Below are positions 23,866 through 35,265 of a stretch of DNA of 64,000 nt, in pieces; position 1 is the first letter of the stretch, and the number at the start of each line of letters is the position of its first letter. Source of the DNA: Diphasiastrum complanatum (taxonomy: Eukaryota > Streptophyta > Lycopodiopsida > Lycopodiales > Lycopodiaceae). A program made the translations under genes and the position numbers. The notes beneath the pieces are model-generated. The model was not told the DNA's origin. It saw nothing but the letters and a program-made list of their open reading frames with translations, and searched no databases. Where the stretch lies: contig CM055106.1 of NCBI GenBank assembly GCA_029204225.1, forward strand, positions 38,156,036-38,220,035, read 5' to 3'.

Positions 23866-24180
23866 GTTTGTTGACTTTAAAGCTATGTATATAACTGTAT
23901 AAAAAGTAGACTCTACTTTAAGAGAGAGAGCTAGAGCTAAAGTAGAATCACTGTGTTACTGTACTGTGAGTCCTATCAGTCGATAGGGATCAGTTGGCCT
24001 CGCCACGAGGTGAGTTGGGGGCACATGGTTTTGGGTGAACCATGAACCCTAACTCTAGGAATGTCTATATAACGGCATGTAACACCATTTTTGAGCCACC
24101 TTTTTCATTTGAAGAGAATAGAGTTGAGAGAGAGAGGTCTTTCTTTTTTGGACGTGTGTAATATCTATGTCGATGATGAA
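23866..24180 (+). repeat. LTR (5' part) of the copia at 21.8-23.9 kb
   Basis: Directly after pol, TGTTGACTTTAAAGC opens an LTR with TATAAAAAGTAGACTCTACT, GAATCACTGTGTTACTG and GTTGGCCTCGCCACGAGG. The same words in the same order appear on the minus strand at 64,000-63,870, placing both in one family. Homology fades after about 24,010; the 3' end is not defined. Confidence 0.65.
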
Positions 24181-24487
24181 TGCTTATTTGTTTTTGTTAA
24201 TCTAGCTATCACAATCATGAATAATATTTAGCACAAGCACTCATCAATCTAGTTTCATAAACTAATCAAATTTGATTTTCAAATTTACAGGTCTGAAAAA
24301 CAGAACTTCAAAATAAAATCAGAACTTCAACACTTTATTTATGCAAAAAAAACACTAGTTTTGATCAAAACACATAGCTAGAATCAATCTTTTTGCAGAA
24401 GACTTACTCTAACCATCCCACACATATTTTTTCAAAATTTTTAAAAACCCAAAGCCTACTTTAAAACTTCTCTAACATGATAAAAAT

Positions 24488-24635
24488 TCAGCCCCTAAAC
24501 AATTCTATAAGCATCACTATTCTTTGGATAAAATACACCATAGTCCTTCTGGAGAACTCATCAATAAAAGTTATGAAATACTTTGCATCCTTCAAAGAAG
24601 GATTCTTCATTGGGCCACAAATGTATCTATGCATA
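24488..24635 (-). pseudogene. Copia integrase fragment
   Basis: The minus strand reads YICGPMKNPSLKDAKYFITF and IDEFSRRTMVYFI, the start of an integrase core. It butts against the LTR at 24,636-25,096 where that LTR lacks its end, so the join is a breakpoint. Confidence 0.7.
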
Positions 24636-25096
24636 TAGTGACCCCAAAGGGGATAGGAGAATATAATAGAAGAGACTATAGAGCCAAACCGCCCAACCAA
24701 ACCTAGATCAAAACTGGATCTAGCCTCCAAGTCATGCCATGTGAAGCAAGAGGAGAAGAGAGAAAATGGTGATCTAAACCCAATATGTCGACGGGAGAAT
24801 TCCCACCTCATTATATAGAGAGTAGAGTCATGTGCATGAAACCATGCAACTCCCATGCATGTCAATTATAAATAGATCACATCTCTTCATGCAGTCCTTC
24901 TGCCTATATCTGTCACACAGACATGCAATACTCCATATGTCTCAATTAGAGTGTCTGGGTCCTCTCAAGGTAATTAGTCACAGACAGGACTTGACATGGA
25001 ATTAAATCATGGCGTGACCAATAATCTTGAGTATTGGAGGGCTGGTCTACCATATTAGGACTATTCCAGGTCCTTAACCAAATATGGCCATAACAT
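24636..25096 (-). repeat. LTR copy, family Z (3' end lost)
   Basis: It starts at 25,096 on the minus strand (TGTTATGGCCATATTTGG) just after a polypurine tract (AAGGAGGGAAGAA, 25,097-25,109). It matches the interrupted LTR at 58,531-59,842: GACAGATATAGGCAG, GTTGCATGGTTTCATGCAC, CTCTCTTCTCCTCTTGCTTC, GGGGTCACTA. It carries neither the SINE-like insert nor the solo LTR present there, and so serves as an empty-site control. Confidence 0.75.
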
Positions 25097-26330
25097 TCTT
25101 CCCTCCTTAAACTGTTTCTATCCTTAGAAGCTCCTCAAACAGGGAAGAATTACAAGAATAGTTCCTTTGACTTTAAATATTAACCGAGAAAGCTCATGTG
25201 TTAGTCCCAGAACAATGTTTTGCACAGCACTGGACTGGAAGAATGAAATCTTAGTCATTGTCCTTAGTCTAACTTCCATATCAAACAAGTACTCAGAGAT
25301 AAACCATTTCCAATCGTTAATCTCATTAAGATATAAAACGATTAAAACTCAACTCTGAGCATCCCATATACTCTTTTGAGTTAAATGCTCCTATTCCTAG
25401 CACCAAATACAAGAAAATAGCATTCATTCATCTTAATAGACTTGTCTGAGTCCTATGATAACTGGAGATCCAATCAAATGAAGAATTGTACTCAAGCGTC
25501 TGCAGACCATAAATTGTAGTAGAATAACATCCACTAGATAAATTAAATTATCCACAAGTAAAATACTTATCTTGTGAGAATGTCTGTGAGATCCATAGAT
25601 TCTCAATAATACTGGAGTAAAGAGGTTCAAAACATTGATCTGAATTCTTACTCAATTAATAGGTCAAGAATTGATCATCACACTTAAGAACCAATATAAT
25701 TCCTTATAGTCCTCTGACAATAATTAAGTATCTATTTATGATCCGTCAATCATAAATATTTAGATTCATATGATTTGTCAATCATAATTTTCTAGAATCC
25801 CAAAACCATAATCATTTATAGGATACTGGAGTATATGTCCACATAACTCAAGAAAAGTAAGAATTATTCCAAATCTTTCCACTAAGAAAATACTGGATTT
25901 AGAATTATTCTTCAAATAGGATTCTTTAGTTGAAGTGCAAGATTCAAGTTCTATAAAGCATTGGTAATCAAAGACTGAACGCATACCAAAATGACAATCA
26001 TCTTCAACTACAAAAACTTTAGATCACAATCCAGAATCACATCTAGATACCCAAAGTCATGCTGAATATCAATTTAGTTATTATTCTTGGATCCATTATG
26101 ATTCGTTATCCAATTGAGCTCTCTGGGATACAATCACTATGAGCTGAGTCCCTTCCTTAACTAAGGAATACTCTATCTCAAAAATACTATATATCCAATG
26201 CACACAATTTTAACTGATAAACTCAAATGATTCACTAGTCATGCGTCTTACAAGCAATATAATTCAAAATCATCAGTTCCCAGTGAATCCACATCACACT
26301 GATCATTATGCAAGGCCAAACTTGACTTAT
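25097..26330 (-). other. Probable non-coding internal part of a family Z element
   Basis: Upstream of the 25,096 LTR in element orientation. Polypurine tract at 25,097-25,109, then 1.2 kb with no recognisable gag or pol; short open frames (25,984-25,778, 25,630-25,433) match nothing I know. This fits a 3' untranslated internal segment or a non-autonomous element. Confidence 0.4.
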
Positions 26331-26764
26331 TATGTTTTTTAATAAGGTTGCCATTAACCCTAAGGGTTTCACCCCGATGCATCTGGGCCGCCACAGTTCA
26401 TTCACAAAGTGTCAGCCGCATCCTCCATCAATAGAGAGAGAGCATTTCCATAGCTGGATCGCAAGGAGACAGGACAGGAACAGTGTCAATCCTCTTCCAC
26501 AGCTCACATCGAACTCCAACTCATTCATTCTGCCAAGGGGAAGCGCAACAGCCCCTTCTTCGCCAACGTTTTTCACAAGACAAGCCTGTGGTGGATTCCA
26601 CACCAGCCACCCCTCTTCAAGTCTGAGCTCAACATCACATTGATACAGCGCTAAGCAGAGGCTTCAAAGATGCTTCTGACATTTACCCCTCAGCTGCACC
26701 TTTACTAGGAATATTCCTCTCATTTCGGATCGCAGTTATTGGTAAAACGGACATATCTTACATC
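26331..26764 (-). repeat. Probable LTR of another element
   Basis: On the minus strand a purine-rich tract (CAAAAGGGAGGAAAGA, about 26,765-26,780) precedes TGTAAGATATGTCCG, an LTR-like start. The following 430 bases are GC-richer than their surroundings. No far end or target duplication located. Confidence 0.35.
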
Positions 26765-26970
26765 TTTCCTCCCTTTTGAACTGTTTCAAACTAGTCAAAA
26801 TTCCCGAACCATACGGTTGTATCCTATCCAGAATGTCACCACAATGCTCTTCCCCAACGACATGGCCTTCCTTGTGGATGTTTCAAGTCCAACAAAGAAC
26901 CGTTTATGATACCATGTCTTCAACAAGGGAAAAACAAGGGCTACACTCCTTCCTAGAATTGGGAACATTG

Positions 26971-26996
26971 ACTCTCTCTCTCTCTCTCTCTCTCTA
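26971..26996 (+). repeat. (CT)n microsatellite
   Basis: About 12 CT units in unassigned sequence between LTR pieces. Confidence 0.9.
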
Positions 26997-27289
26997 ACAA
27001 AATCTGCTGAAACCACATCATAAATTATAATTATATTCCAGGATACAATCATAAACACACTGGTTCAGCTCAATACAGTGTTGGTTCACTCAAAACTTCT
27101 TAAATATTCTTCCTACATTAAAGTCATTGTTAACATCTTCAAAGTGGAGGAGTATTTTCGTTATCACCGATCTATATTCAAGAAGTCTTATCGTGTTACA
27201 TGACATAAGTGATTTCAAACCCTCTCCAAATCTTGGATGTTTATTGATATTACAGATTTTGCTACTTCCCTTGAAAAAATAGTACCAAA

Positions 27290-27640
27290 AGTGCCATAAA
27301 ATCGTGTGTGGGCGTGAGGGACAACGGAAGCTCGAGGATTGGAGCACGACGGGTAGGAATAGAAACACAATAGTTAGTAGTAGAATTATTCAAGTAGAAG
27401 AATTCATACAGAATGCGCAAATGAATGATGCAGTAGTGAGACAAAAATTGCACTTTGATAAATATCAATAGTGAGTACAATAACTTGAAGTAATAACTTC
27501 AACTTGCTGAGCGTGATAACGCTGGCTACAGATCAAAACTCTAATTGAAAGAGAAATTCAATCAACTCAATTCAAAATTAACCCTTACATAGCTTGAATC
27601 AGCTAATATATAGATTTACAACTGTCGAGAAACAAAATTT
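27290..27640 (-). repeat. 3' part of an LTR of the minus-strand copia
   Basis: Matches 63,290-63,640 word for word with scattered changes (TTTTGAATTGAGTT, CACTGTTGATATTTATGA versus CACTATTGATATTTATCA, CGCTCCAATCCTCGAG). It directly follows truncated RT sequence, so RNase H and the 5' LTR part are deleted. Confidence 0.75.
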
Positions 27641-28640
27641 CTTACAAGTTGCAGTCTGGTTGTGTAGGATTGAAGTCTAGAGATCTTAGAAGACCATCGA
27701 GCTTCTTATACCAAGCTCTGATGCCTGTTTTAGACCATAGATGCATCTTTACAACCGACAGATATATTGTCGATTGTCAGGGTCTTCAAAACCTTCAAGC
27801 TACTTCATGAAGATTTCCTCTAGATCTCTGTGAAGAAAGGCTGTTTTCATGTCAATTTGGTGAATTTTCATATTGTATTGTTGTGTGGCGTATGCAAGGA
27901 GTAGTCGTATGCTTTTCATCTTGACCATTGGCGAATATGTGTCAAAATAATCAACACCATATCTCTGCATGTAGCCCTTCGCTATAAGCCTTGCTTTGTA
28001 GCAGCCAACGGTGTCATCTGATTTCATCTTTTCTTGTATACCCACTTGCAATCGACTATTTTTCTATTTTTTGGCAGTGGCTCTAATGTCCATGCCTCGT
28101 TTCGTCTCATCGACTCGATCTCCTCTGACATTGCCTACTTTCAAAATTCTCCCTTTGGACTCTGGATAGTTTCTTGATATATTGTTGGCTCTTCAGTGAA
28201 GCTTTAGTACTCGAATTGTGTGTCTTCGCTCCACTGAAGATTGTCAGAGTAACTGTATTGAGGTCTTCTCTGTCTTTTTGACCTTCTAGATTTCTTTCAT
28301 CGCTGCTCGAATGTTTCTTGTTTGTGGGTTTGATCTTTTGCTTCTTGCTGCTCTGGAGTCTATGGCTCTGCATTCTGATTTGATGTTTGTTCTCGATTTT
28401 CCTCTTGAATGGGCAGCAATGTGAAGATCTCATGCCCTCTTTCGTCTTTCAGTCCAGGGAATGTGGACTCATCAAACTTCACATCTCTGTTCGAAACAAC
28501 CTTTTTCGTGGTTGAATTGTAGAGCTTGTACACTTGTGTTCCGTTCGAGTAGCCGACCATGATTGTTTGCTTTGACTTGTCATCGAGCTTGCTTCTTTTT
28601 TCTTTTGGAATGTGCTTATATGATGCACATCCGAACACAC
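27640..28640 (-). pseudogene. Tnt1-like copia: integrase end, linker, truncated RT
   Basis: Minus strand from 28,640: VFGCASYKHIPKEKRSKLDD, TIMVGYSNGTQVYKLYN, VSNRDVKFDEST, a degenerate linker, CKWVYKKR-stop, YMQRYGVDYFDTYSPMVKM, IHQIDMKTAFLH, YGLKQASRAWYKKLDG, DFNPTQPDC, then loss of the rest including the YVDD box. Multiple stops and frame slips. It is joined to the LTR piece at about 27,640. Confidence 0.85.
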
Positions 28641-29973
28641 GTATGTATGATAGATCAGGCTTTCTACTTGTTCACATTTTGTATGACGTCTTGTTATCCA
28701 GCATTGTCGTTGTTGATCTGTTCTGCAGGTGTACAGCTGCAGCTATTGCCTCAGCCCATAATTGACTTGGCAATTGAGCCTGTGCCATCATGCATCTGGC
28801 TCCTTCGACTAGCATTCTGTTTTTTCTTTTGGCAACACCATTGTACTCTAGAGTGCATACATGAGTGAACTGGTGTTTGATCCCCTGTTCTTCATAGAAT
28901 TTTGAGAATTCTTTGCTTTTGTATTCACCTTTGTTGTCAGATCTGAGAATCTGGATCCTTTTTGAGGTGTGTCACTCTGCAAATGCCACAAACTTCTTGA
29001 AGGAATCATACACTTCAAATTTCCTCTTTAAGTAGTAGATCATGGTCATCCGGCTGTAATCATCTATGAATGTCAAAAAATATCTCAAACCTGAGAGCGA
29101 ATCCATCTTCATCGGTCCACAGACATCAGAGTGGACGAGCTCAAGAACTTCCTTGGCTCTTCTTCCCTCATGCATGAATGGATTTTGATGTTGCTTGCCT
29201 TTCTGACAGACTTTGCAGTAATCAATTTCAGGACTTGATATCTTGAGACTTGTGACTATGTCTTTCTTGCACATATCATACAGGCTCCACATGTTCAGAT
29301 GATACATTCGCTGGTCTTCATTTTCTGATGCATTTAATATGCTATCAAAGTTGCTGATTATTTTGACCTGATAGAGGTGTTCTTTCCTGCATCCAACCAT
29401 CAGCAACTTGTTTGTCGTCTTCTCGATCATGCGGCATGTGTTGCCGTCGAACAAAACTCGAATGCCAAGATCTGCCATCTTGGAGATAGATAGCAGATCT
29501 TTTCTGCGTGAGGGCACATAGAGTGCTCTTGGCAGCTCTGCTTGGCCTGACAATGTTCGCAGTTGTAGAGTGCCGATGCCTTTGACATCGTGTTTGCTCC
29601 GATCACCTAGAATCACTGCTCTATTGTTTTTGAGCTCTCTAAAGTTGATCAAGATCTTCTTGTTGCAAGTGATGTGTGACGTTGCTCCTGAATCAATGAC
29701 TACATCGTAGTCGTGTTCAGTGTAGCTCGTTGAAGCTTTATCAAGTATTATAAAGGCTTTGTCAACTCTATCTGCATCCTTGGATGACTCTGCAACATTA
29801 GCTTTTTCAGTTTTGTTCTTTCTTTTTGGGTTGAATCTGCAATCGTATGCATAATTACCCTTCTTCTTGCAGTGCATGCAAGGTATTGCTGGATTGAACC
29901 AGCATTTGTTGGCCGTATGGCCTGGTTTGTGATAGTGATCACAGGAAGAAGATTGTTGATTCGAGGATTTCAT
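28641..29973 (-). pseudogene. Tnt1-like copia: zinc knuckles, protease, integrase
   Basis: Open 29,973-28,972: two CCHC-like knuckles (CDHYHKPGHTANKC and CMHCKKKGNYAYDC, the second with Asn-Tyr in place of the usual Gly-His spacing), protease VIDSGATSHITC, pre-integrase CKVCQKGKQHQNPF, and integrase start ELVHSDVCGPMKMDS. A TGA near 28,968 precedes LRSDNKGEY and YNGVAKRKNR, where the third catalytic residue (Glu) is Lys. Another stop follows TSYKM near 28,672. The integrase could not be active. Confidence 0.9.
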
Positions 29974-30071
29974 CTTCTCGAATCTGTGTTCTTGTTTTTC
30001 TTCTTTCCTTTCATGAAGAGGGCCTTTTCTTGTTTTTCTTCTTTCCTTTCATGAAGAGAGACTTTTCTTGA

Positions 30072-30652
30072 TCACTGCTTCCCTCTCTTTCGTCTCTCAT
30101 CAGCGACAAGACTGACTGCTTTGTTGAATGTCATATCTGGTAGACTCAGTATGAGCATTCTCAGCGGTTGATAGGACGTCGGTAGAGATTTCATGAAGTA
30201 CATCAGCTGTTGTGGTGCTGGGACCTGGTGCTCTTGTTTTGATGTAGCGAGTTGAGCGAAGATCATTATGATCTTCTCAACATGCTTATCTAACTGGTTG
30301 CCATCCCATCATATGGATTGTAGTTGATTGTGAAGGTGCATGACTAAAGCTGTAGTCCTCAGTTCATACTTCTGTTTCAATCTTTCCCATGCTACATGGA
30401 TGCTTTCGCAGTCTTCAATCTGCATGAGTAGACCTTCATTTACGGATGAAATGATGATCGCCATTGCGTGCTCATCTTTTCTGATCCATTCAACTCTCCT
30501 CGAGTCTCCCTCTGGAGGATGCACCTTTGAGAGTTCGGTCACCGACCAGATGCCTTCGCCCTTCAGAAGTGTTTTGATCTTGAATTTCTAGATCCTGTAA
30601 TCTGCGCCATCAAGACTGATTGGTACTCTTGTCTAGATTATTGTAGCCATAT
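30072..30652 (-). pseudogene. Tnt1-like copia gag
   Basis: From an ATG near 30,650 (MATIIWTRVPISLDGADYRI, then a stop) through GIWSVTELSKVHPPEGDSRR, ESIHVAWERLKQKYELRTTA, a stop near 30,307, and LPTSYQPLRMLILSLP. This is the copia gag fold (UBN2/DUF4219 style) that forms the capsid shell. It leads into the zinc-knuckle ORF at 29,973 through a repeated KKK/RRK-rich stretch (29,990-30,070) in which CTTTTCTTGTTTTTCTTC occurs twice. Confidence 0.8.
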
Positions 30653-30964
30653 TGTGTTTGTTTCTGTTGTCACGAATGATTTTGTGTCTTTGAATTTTCA
30701 TTTGCAAGGAAGCTTTACAGGAACCTAGACACATGACTGCACATCACAGAACACATTCTATTCTAGCAATCAAGACAGATGGCACAAGACAAGGAGATGC
30801 ACAAAAATAGAACGATTGTATTATCAGCTTGATTTGGGAGTGAGATCGTCAGTGTCTCGCTCGTTGGAGGCCTGACGCTCTGCTCTTTCGCTGTGTTCTG
30901 CTCATTGGCAGACTTTCATGCATAGCTCTTTCGTTTCTAGTGTTTTTCTTTTAGGCTCTACTCG

Positions 30965-30965
<1 letters not shown>

Positions 30966-31043
<78 letters not shown>
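30966..31043 (+). repeat. (CT)n microsatellite
   Basis: About 38 CT units, pure, in non-coding sequence upstream of the Tnt1-like gag. Confidence 0.95.
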
Positions 31044-31048
<5 letters not shown>

Positions 31049-31690
31049 GAAATTCTGTCTATTCAGATTCTATTTTTATGATCCAGAAAGGATAGTTTTA
31101 TATCTCCACTATGTGGAGTTTACAAGATAGCTAAATGCAGAATCACAAGACTAGTTAAGGCTAATAATTAATCAGTTACTCTTCGTTGTTGCCACTCATT
31201 TTAGCTGGGCGTGAAGTCTACGACTCCAAGCCCGTTGAGCTGCTAGTTGGCAGTGTGAAAGATTCCCCTTCGTTTGTTTCATTTCTTTCGTTTGCTTTCG
31301 TTCTTTTCGTTTCTTTCGTAGCCTTTTGTTTTGCGTCCCTTTGCGGTTGCGGTCCTGGAGGTATGTTTACGATTTGCAAATGATTTGTGAATCATTCGTC
31401 CTTCGTTCGTCCCTTAAGCATGCTAACTTTTGCGAATCGTTCGACCTTCGAATCAAAGTTCGTTGACTTTCACGTTGCGGCAAAGTTGCAGGAGTTCACC
31501 ATTTCTGACAGTTTAGCCAAGAGTAGGACTTAAGAAACAAAAACCCATACATCAAGCTTGCAATAGTTTAGTGGCTTATTAAAGATTGATTTACTATTTT
31601 GGATCCTCTGATAGGAAGTGGCTTAGGCTATTGTAGAAGTGCATGTGCCTTGTGACATCTTCCTCTTCTCCCATTGTAATGATTAGGTTT
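31044..31690. other. Unassigned stretch with TTTCGTT-type words
   Basis: No gene. TTTCGTTT/CTTTCGT words cluster at 31,268-31,320, and GAATC.TTCG.C words at 31,390-31,470 (GCGAATCGTTCGACCTTCGAATC as overlapping short dyads). Mild version of the word clustering seen elsewhere. Confidence 0.35.
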
Positions 31691-31694
31691 TGTC

Positions 31695-31913
31695 CTTAAA
31701 TTATCTTCTCCATTCTTCTAGCATAATCTTGATGGGTTCATTGACAAACTGAGTCCTATGATCTTTCACAATTTCCATTAAACATCCAAATTTGACTAGC
31801 ATTTTCATATAGTGAACTGTGAGAAATTTAGATCCAAAAGATCTTATTGGATCACCTAGACCTTTGGCTAAATTTGGATGCACATCTATAATCATTCCCA
31901 AGCTAAAATTCAT
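31695..31913 (-). pseudogene. Ty3/gypsy integrase scrap
   Basis: The minus strand reads VKFGCLMEIVKDHRTQFVNE and PIKIMLEE, close to the gypsy integrase sentence around the second catalytic Asp (RFGCP.E...D.GTQFVN). Flanks are not recognisably pol. It is the only gypsy coding trace in the window. Confidence 0.55.
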
Positions 31914-31929
31914 TCATTGGCCATGCTAG

Positions 31930-32531
31930 AACTTAGAAATTCATGTAGATCTGATCATAATCACTAAGATATGATATAGAACGTTGGAACTTGGCAAATG
32001 CATTGCAAGAGAATCCAATTGCTTGACAGGAGTTGGAGTATACTCTCGGCCTCATTTTGTATGTTTGGTCTAATAGATAAAAAACTAATTTTAGCTATGG
32101 CTATGGGTGTGGCCGCAATTGGGATCTTTCATGAAGTGTGACGATACCCAAATATTTACAGAGTTTGGTGATATGCATTAATTTTGTTTTGCTTGGATAT
32201 GAGAATATTTGAGAATAGCTTGTTGCCTTTCCATCTTAATCTGCTTCAAAACAGAATTCAAGATGTGAAGATCATAAAGTTGATGACACTAGTTCTTAGA
32301 TTGAGTTTATGTTTTGGCTCTTGCACATGAGAAAATTATTAATAATAACAAATCACTCAACACAATTTTTTGTGTGCAAGACTTAAAGATACTAGTGTAT
32401 TTTCACAAATGTACAAGTACAAAAAGAAGGTAACTCAAGACCAGTCTAGTTACATTGACTACAGAGGCAAGTTATACATATAGGAAAACACTATAGATCT
32501 CCTCGTAGAAGGAGATAGTCCAACATCACTA
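31930..32531. other. Unassigned flank left of the complete LTR element
   Basis: No ORF, repeat or RNA gene recognised. It ends in the 5-bp target duplicate CTTTT (32,532-32,536). Confidence 0.35.
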
Positions 32532-32536
32532 CTTTT

Positions 32537-33331
32537 TGTTAAACCTGAAAAACAATCCATATTGAGTTCTTGGCTTGCTACAAATGTTGTACCATGCAAG
32601 TATGTAGCTCATTAATGCAAAATGCCAAGTTTGGCCTACATAGAACTCAAGCTACATGGTTATGTATTATCTAGTTTGATAAATGCAACTTGCATATAGT
32701 TTGTAGACATAGAATTAGCATGATTATGCTTGTAGAAACTCGTGGCAACTCACATGCATTAATTGTAAGTAATCCATAGTGACATGCATGGCATGCACAA
32801 AGTTTAATGGACACATGCATGATGATTTGGACATTTCTAGTTAGAACTAGTACACTTGTAAAAAGTTGGTAGAATTTCATGCATGACAAGTGACAAATGT
32901 CACATAGACTCTAGATGTCACTTTAGATGTCCTTTTGGAATGGATAGATATGGTTCTACCTTGAGCTACCTCAATCTCCATAAATATGTGTAGCTCTCCA
33001 CACAATAAATAATGAAGAACCAAAGTTTTGTAGCTATCTCATGCCATTTTGGATCTAAACAAATATTGCTTGTTATCTCTCTAGCTCTCTCTCTCTAACT
33101 CGTGTTGAGGCTAATGCTCATACATTGAAATCTTGTATTTTTATTCAGTCTTTGATTCATTGCTATTATACTCTGTTGATTAGCATGCTAGATTGTGGAT
33201 TAGCCATTTCTTCTGAACTAGATTTTGTTGATCAATCTAGAATCGGGTTATAGTGCCAATCACAAAGCTTAATTAAGATCAGTCACTCTTGTGGACATTC
33301 CCCACACGTGTGAATTCTGGAAATATTGTCA
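32537..33331 (+). repeat. 5' LTR of X1
   Basis: Begins TGTTAAACCTG and ends ATTGTCA just before the primer-binding site. It carries ACACGTGTG, a G-box palindrome, 25 bases before its end, and AAATATGTGTAGCTCTCC near the likely promoter region. Promoter and RNA start of the element lie here by family knowledge. Confidence 0.92.
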
Positions 33332-33344
33332 TGGTATCAAAGCC
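33332..33344 (+). other. Primer-binding site of X1
   Basis: TGGTATCAAAGCC follows the LTR directly. It matches the usual plant copia site for initiator tRNA-Met (TGGTATCAGAGC) with one G-to-A change. Confidence 0.85.
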
Positions 33345-34101
33345 ACATTAAGCTTTGCATGCTAACAACTCTGATTGTACAAGAAACTGAGAGCTAAATC
33401 AAGCAAAAAAGTAGTTTTGCACTTTTTCTAACCTTTCTTTGAAGTGTATTTGGATCAAATCGGACTTGCACTGAATTTTTAGACCTGAATTGAGGAAGTA
33501 TGGAATTTTGGAATTTCGCACGTGTGAAAATCAGAGTTTTTCAGTCCCTTTGTTCTCCTTACTTATAGATCCAAAGATAGCAGTCTTATAGCTTGATGGA
33601 AAACATTTGATCTGCACTTTCCTTAGAAATTGAAATCAAATCAATCTGATGTGTCTAGCAAGAATTATAAGCTCTTAAAGAGGATAGGGATAGGTCCAAA
33701 ATCCGAGTGACAGCATTTTGATTTGATTCAATTATACTTTGTTCTAAATCCATTGTTTTGAGCATCCAACACAAGAAACTATAGATCAAGACTGAGTTTG
33801 AAGTATTTGAACACCCTTTGATCCTTCTGAGTGTCAATAGTGTTTTCTTTTGAAGCATTTCACACGTGCCAAAAGTAGGATTCAAACCAGCCAAAGTGTC
33901 TCAAACCACTTTTTGTGTCTGATCTAGATAACTTGTCTTGTTGAATATTTGAGATTCTTCTCATATATAGTTGCAAGTGTTTCACATAGGAAAGTAGTTT
34001 AACCTTGAAAATACCTATAGTAAAAGAGAGCAGCAACTCTAAGTCTGATACGAACAAGCTCAAGCCTATTTCAATCCAATAACTAAGAAGTCTTCATTAT
34101 A
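33345..34101 (+). other. Untranslated leader of X1
   Basis: About 750 bases between primer-binding site and gag ATG with no long ORF. It carries a CACGTG near 33,518 and another at 33,861. Long leaders also occur in the related elements at 46.2 and 51.7-52.5 kb. Confidence 0.6.
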
Positions 34102-35265
34102 ATGGCATCTCAGGGAGGATATCTTCTAGAAGCCAGTGAAAGACTAAACACTTCTAATTACTCAATTTGGAAGTTAAGAATGGAGTCTGTTTTGATTCTC
34201 CAGGATGTTATGGATATTGTGCTTGGTGTTGAGGAGGAGCCTCAAGCACAAGTTGAAATTCCTAAATATAAGAAGAGAGCTAGAATGGCTCTACATTTCA
34301 TTAAGATGAATGTATCTAATGAAATTTTGAGAGAGATAGGACCTTGCACTACAGCCAAAGAAACTTGGGATGCACTAAAGACCATCTATGAAGCAAAGAA
34401 TAATTCTAGAATACTCACTCTTAGGAATCAGATTTTCCAAAGTTTCCAAAGAAGTGAAGAGAGTGCATCTAACTATGTTTTGAGAGTTAAAGATTTACAT
34501 AGAGAGCTTTCCTGTGTTGGTATTACCATTAACCAAGTTGAGCTAGTTCAAGTCATACTGAATGGCTTGAGAGATGACTATGATAATCTTGTTCAGTCTT
34601 TTGCTATGAAGGAGGAGTTACCTAATCTAGAAACTCTCCAAGGAATTCTTATTTCTGAAGAATCTAGACAAAGCTATAAACTCTCCAAGATGAACGAACT
34701 TGAACATGGTGGAAGTGACAAAGTCCTCTTTGTCAAAGGCAAGCAGAAAGGAAGGAGTAAGAACCAATTCTCTCAAGCATACAACAAAGACAAAGCCAAA
34801 GATCGAGATCAAGACGGTGAAGAGGATGAAACATCTCATCCCTCTAACTCAAAAACCAAGAAGAAGAAAGTGAAGTGCTTCTTCTGTGGCAAAAAGGGGC
34901 ACTATGCCTCTAATTGCTTTAAGAAGAAAAACCAACTCAAGCAAGCTAATCTCTCCAAGGAGATTGAAGAAGATTCTGTTGCAAGTGATGGAGAAGGATC
35001 ACTTATGGTGTCCAGTTTTTCTTCATCACCTTTCAAGAAAGATGGAGCTTGGTACATAGACAGTGGAGCCTCTTCACATATGTGCTGTTCAAAAGAGTCA
35101 TTTGACTCAATCTTACCTTTCAAAGGACTCAAGAGATCTATTTACATAGCTAATGATCATGAGTGTCCAATAGAAGGAATTAGCAACATTCCATTGAAAC
35201 TTGCCTCTTCAAAAGTTCTTGCACTTTCTAATGTTCTTTTTATTCCAAAACTTCAAAGAACTTAA
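34102..35265 (+). CDS. X1 gag and protease start
   Basis: ATG at 34,102 (MASQGGYLLEASERLN). Residues 1-230 form the gag fold (NYSIWKLRMESVLILQDVMD, ILREIGPCTTAKETW, VILNGLRDDYDNLVQSFA). A basic linker precedes the zinc knuckle CFFCGKKGHYASNC (about 258-271). The aspartic protease motif WYIDSGASSHMC is near residue 316. The frame ends LQRT-stop where sister copies continue into pre-integrase, an apparent one-base loss near 35,258. Gag itself looks intact. Confidence 0.9.
   Translation: MASQGGYLLEASERLNTSNYSIWKLRMESVLILQDVMDIVLGVEEEPQAQVEIPKYKKRARMALHFIKMNVSNEILREIGPCTTAKETWDALKTIYEAKNNSRILTLRNQIFQSFQRSEESASNYVLRVKDLHRELSCVGITINQVELVQVILNGLRDDYDNLVQSFAMKEELPNLETLQGILISEESRQSYKLSKMNELEHGGSDKVLFVKGKQKGRSKNQFSQAYNKDKAKDRDQDGEEDETSHPSNSKTKKKKVKCFFCGKKGHYASNCFKKKNQLKQANLSKEIEEDSVASDGEGSLMVSSFSSSPFKKDGAWYIDSGASSHMCCSKESFDSILPFKGLKRSIYIANDHECPIEGISNIPLKLASSKVLALSNVLFIPKLQRT

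Noticed and set aside
26332-26643. 103-codon plus-strand ORF
   Set aside because: Lies in a probable LTR, is Pro/Ser/Phe-rich without domain, and has an opposite-strand partner frame.
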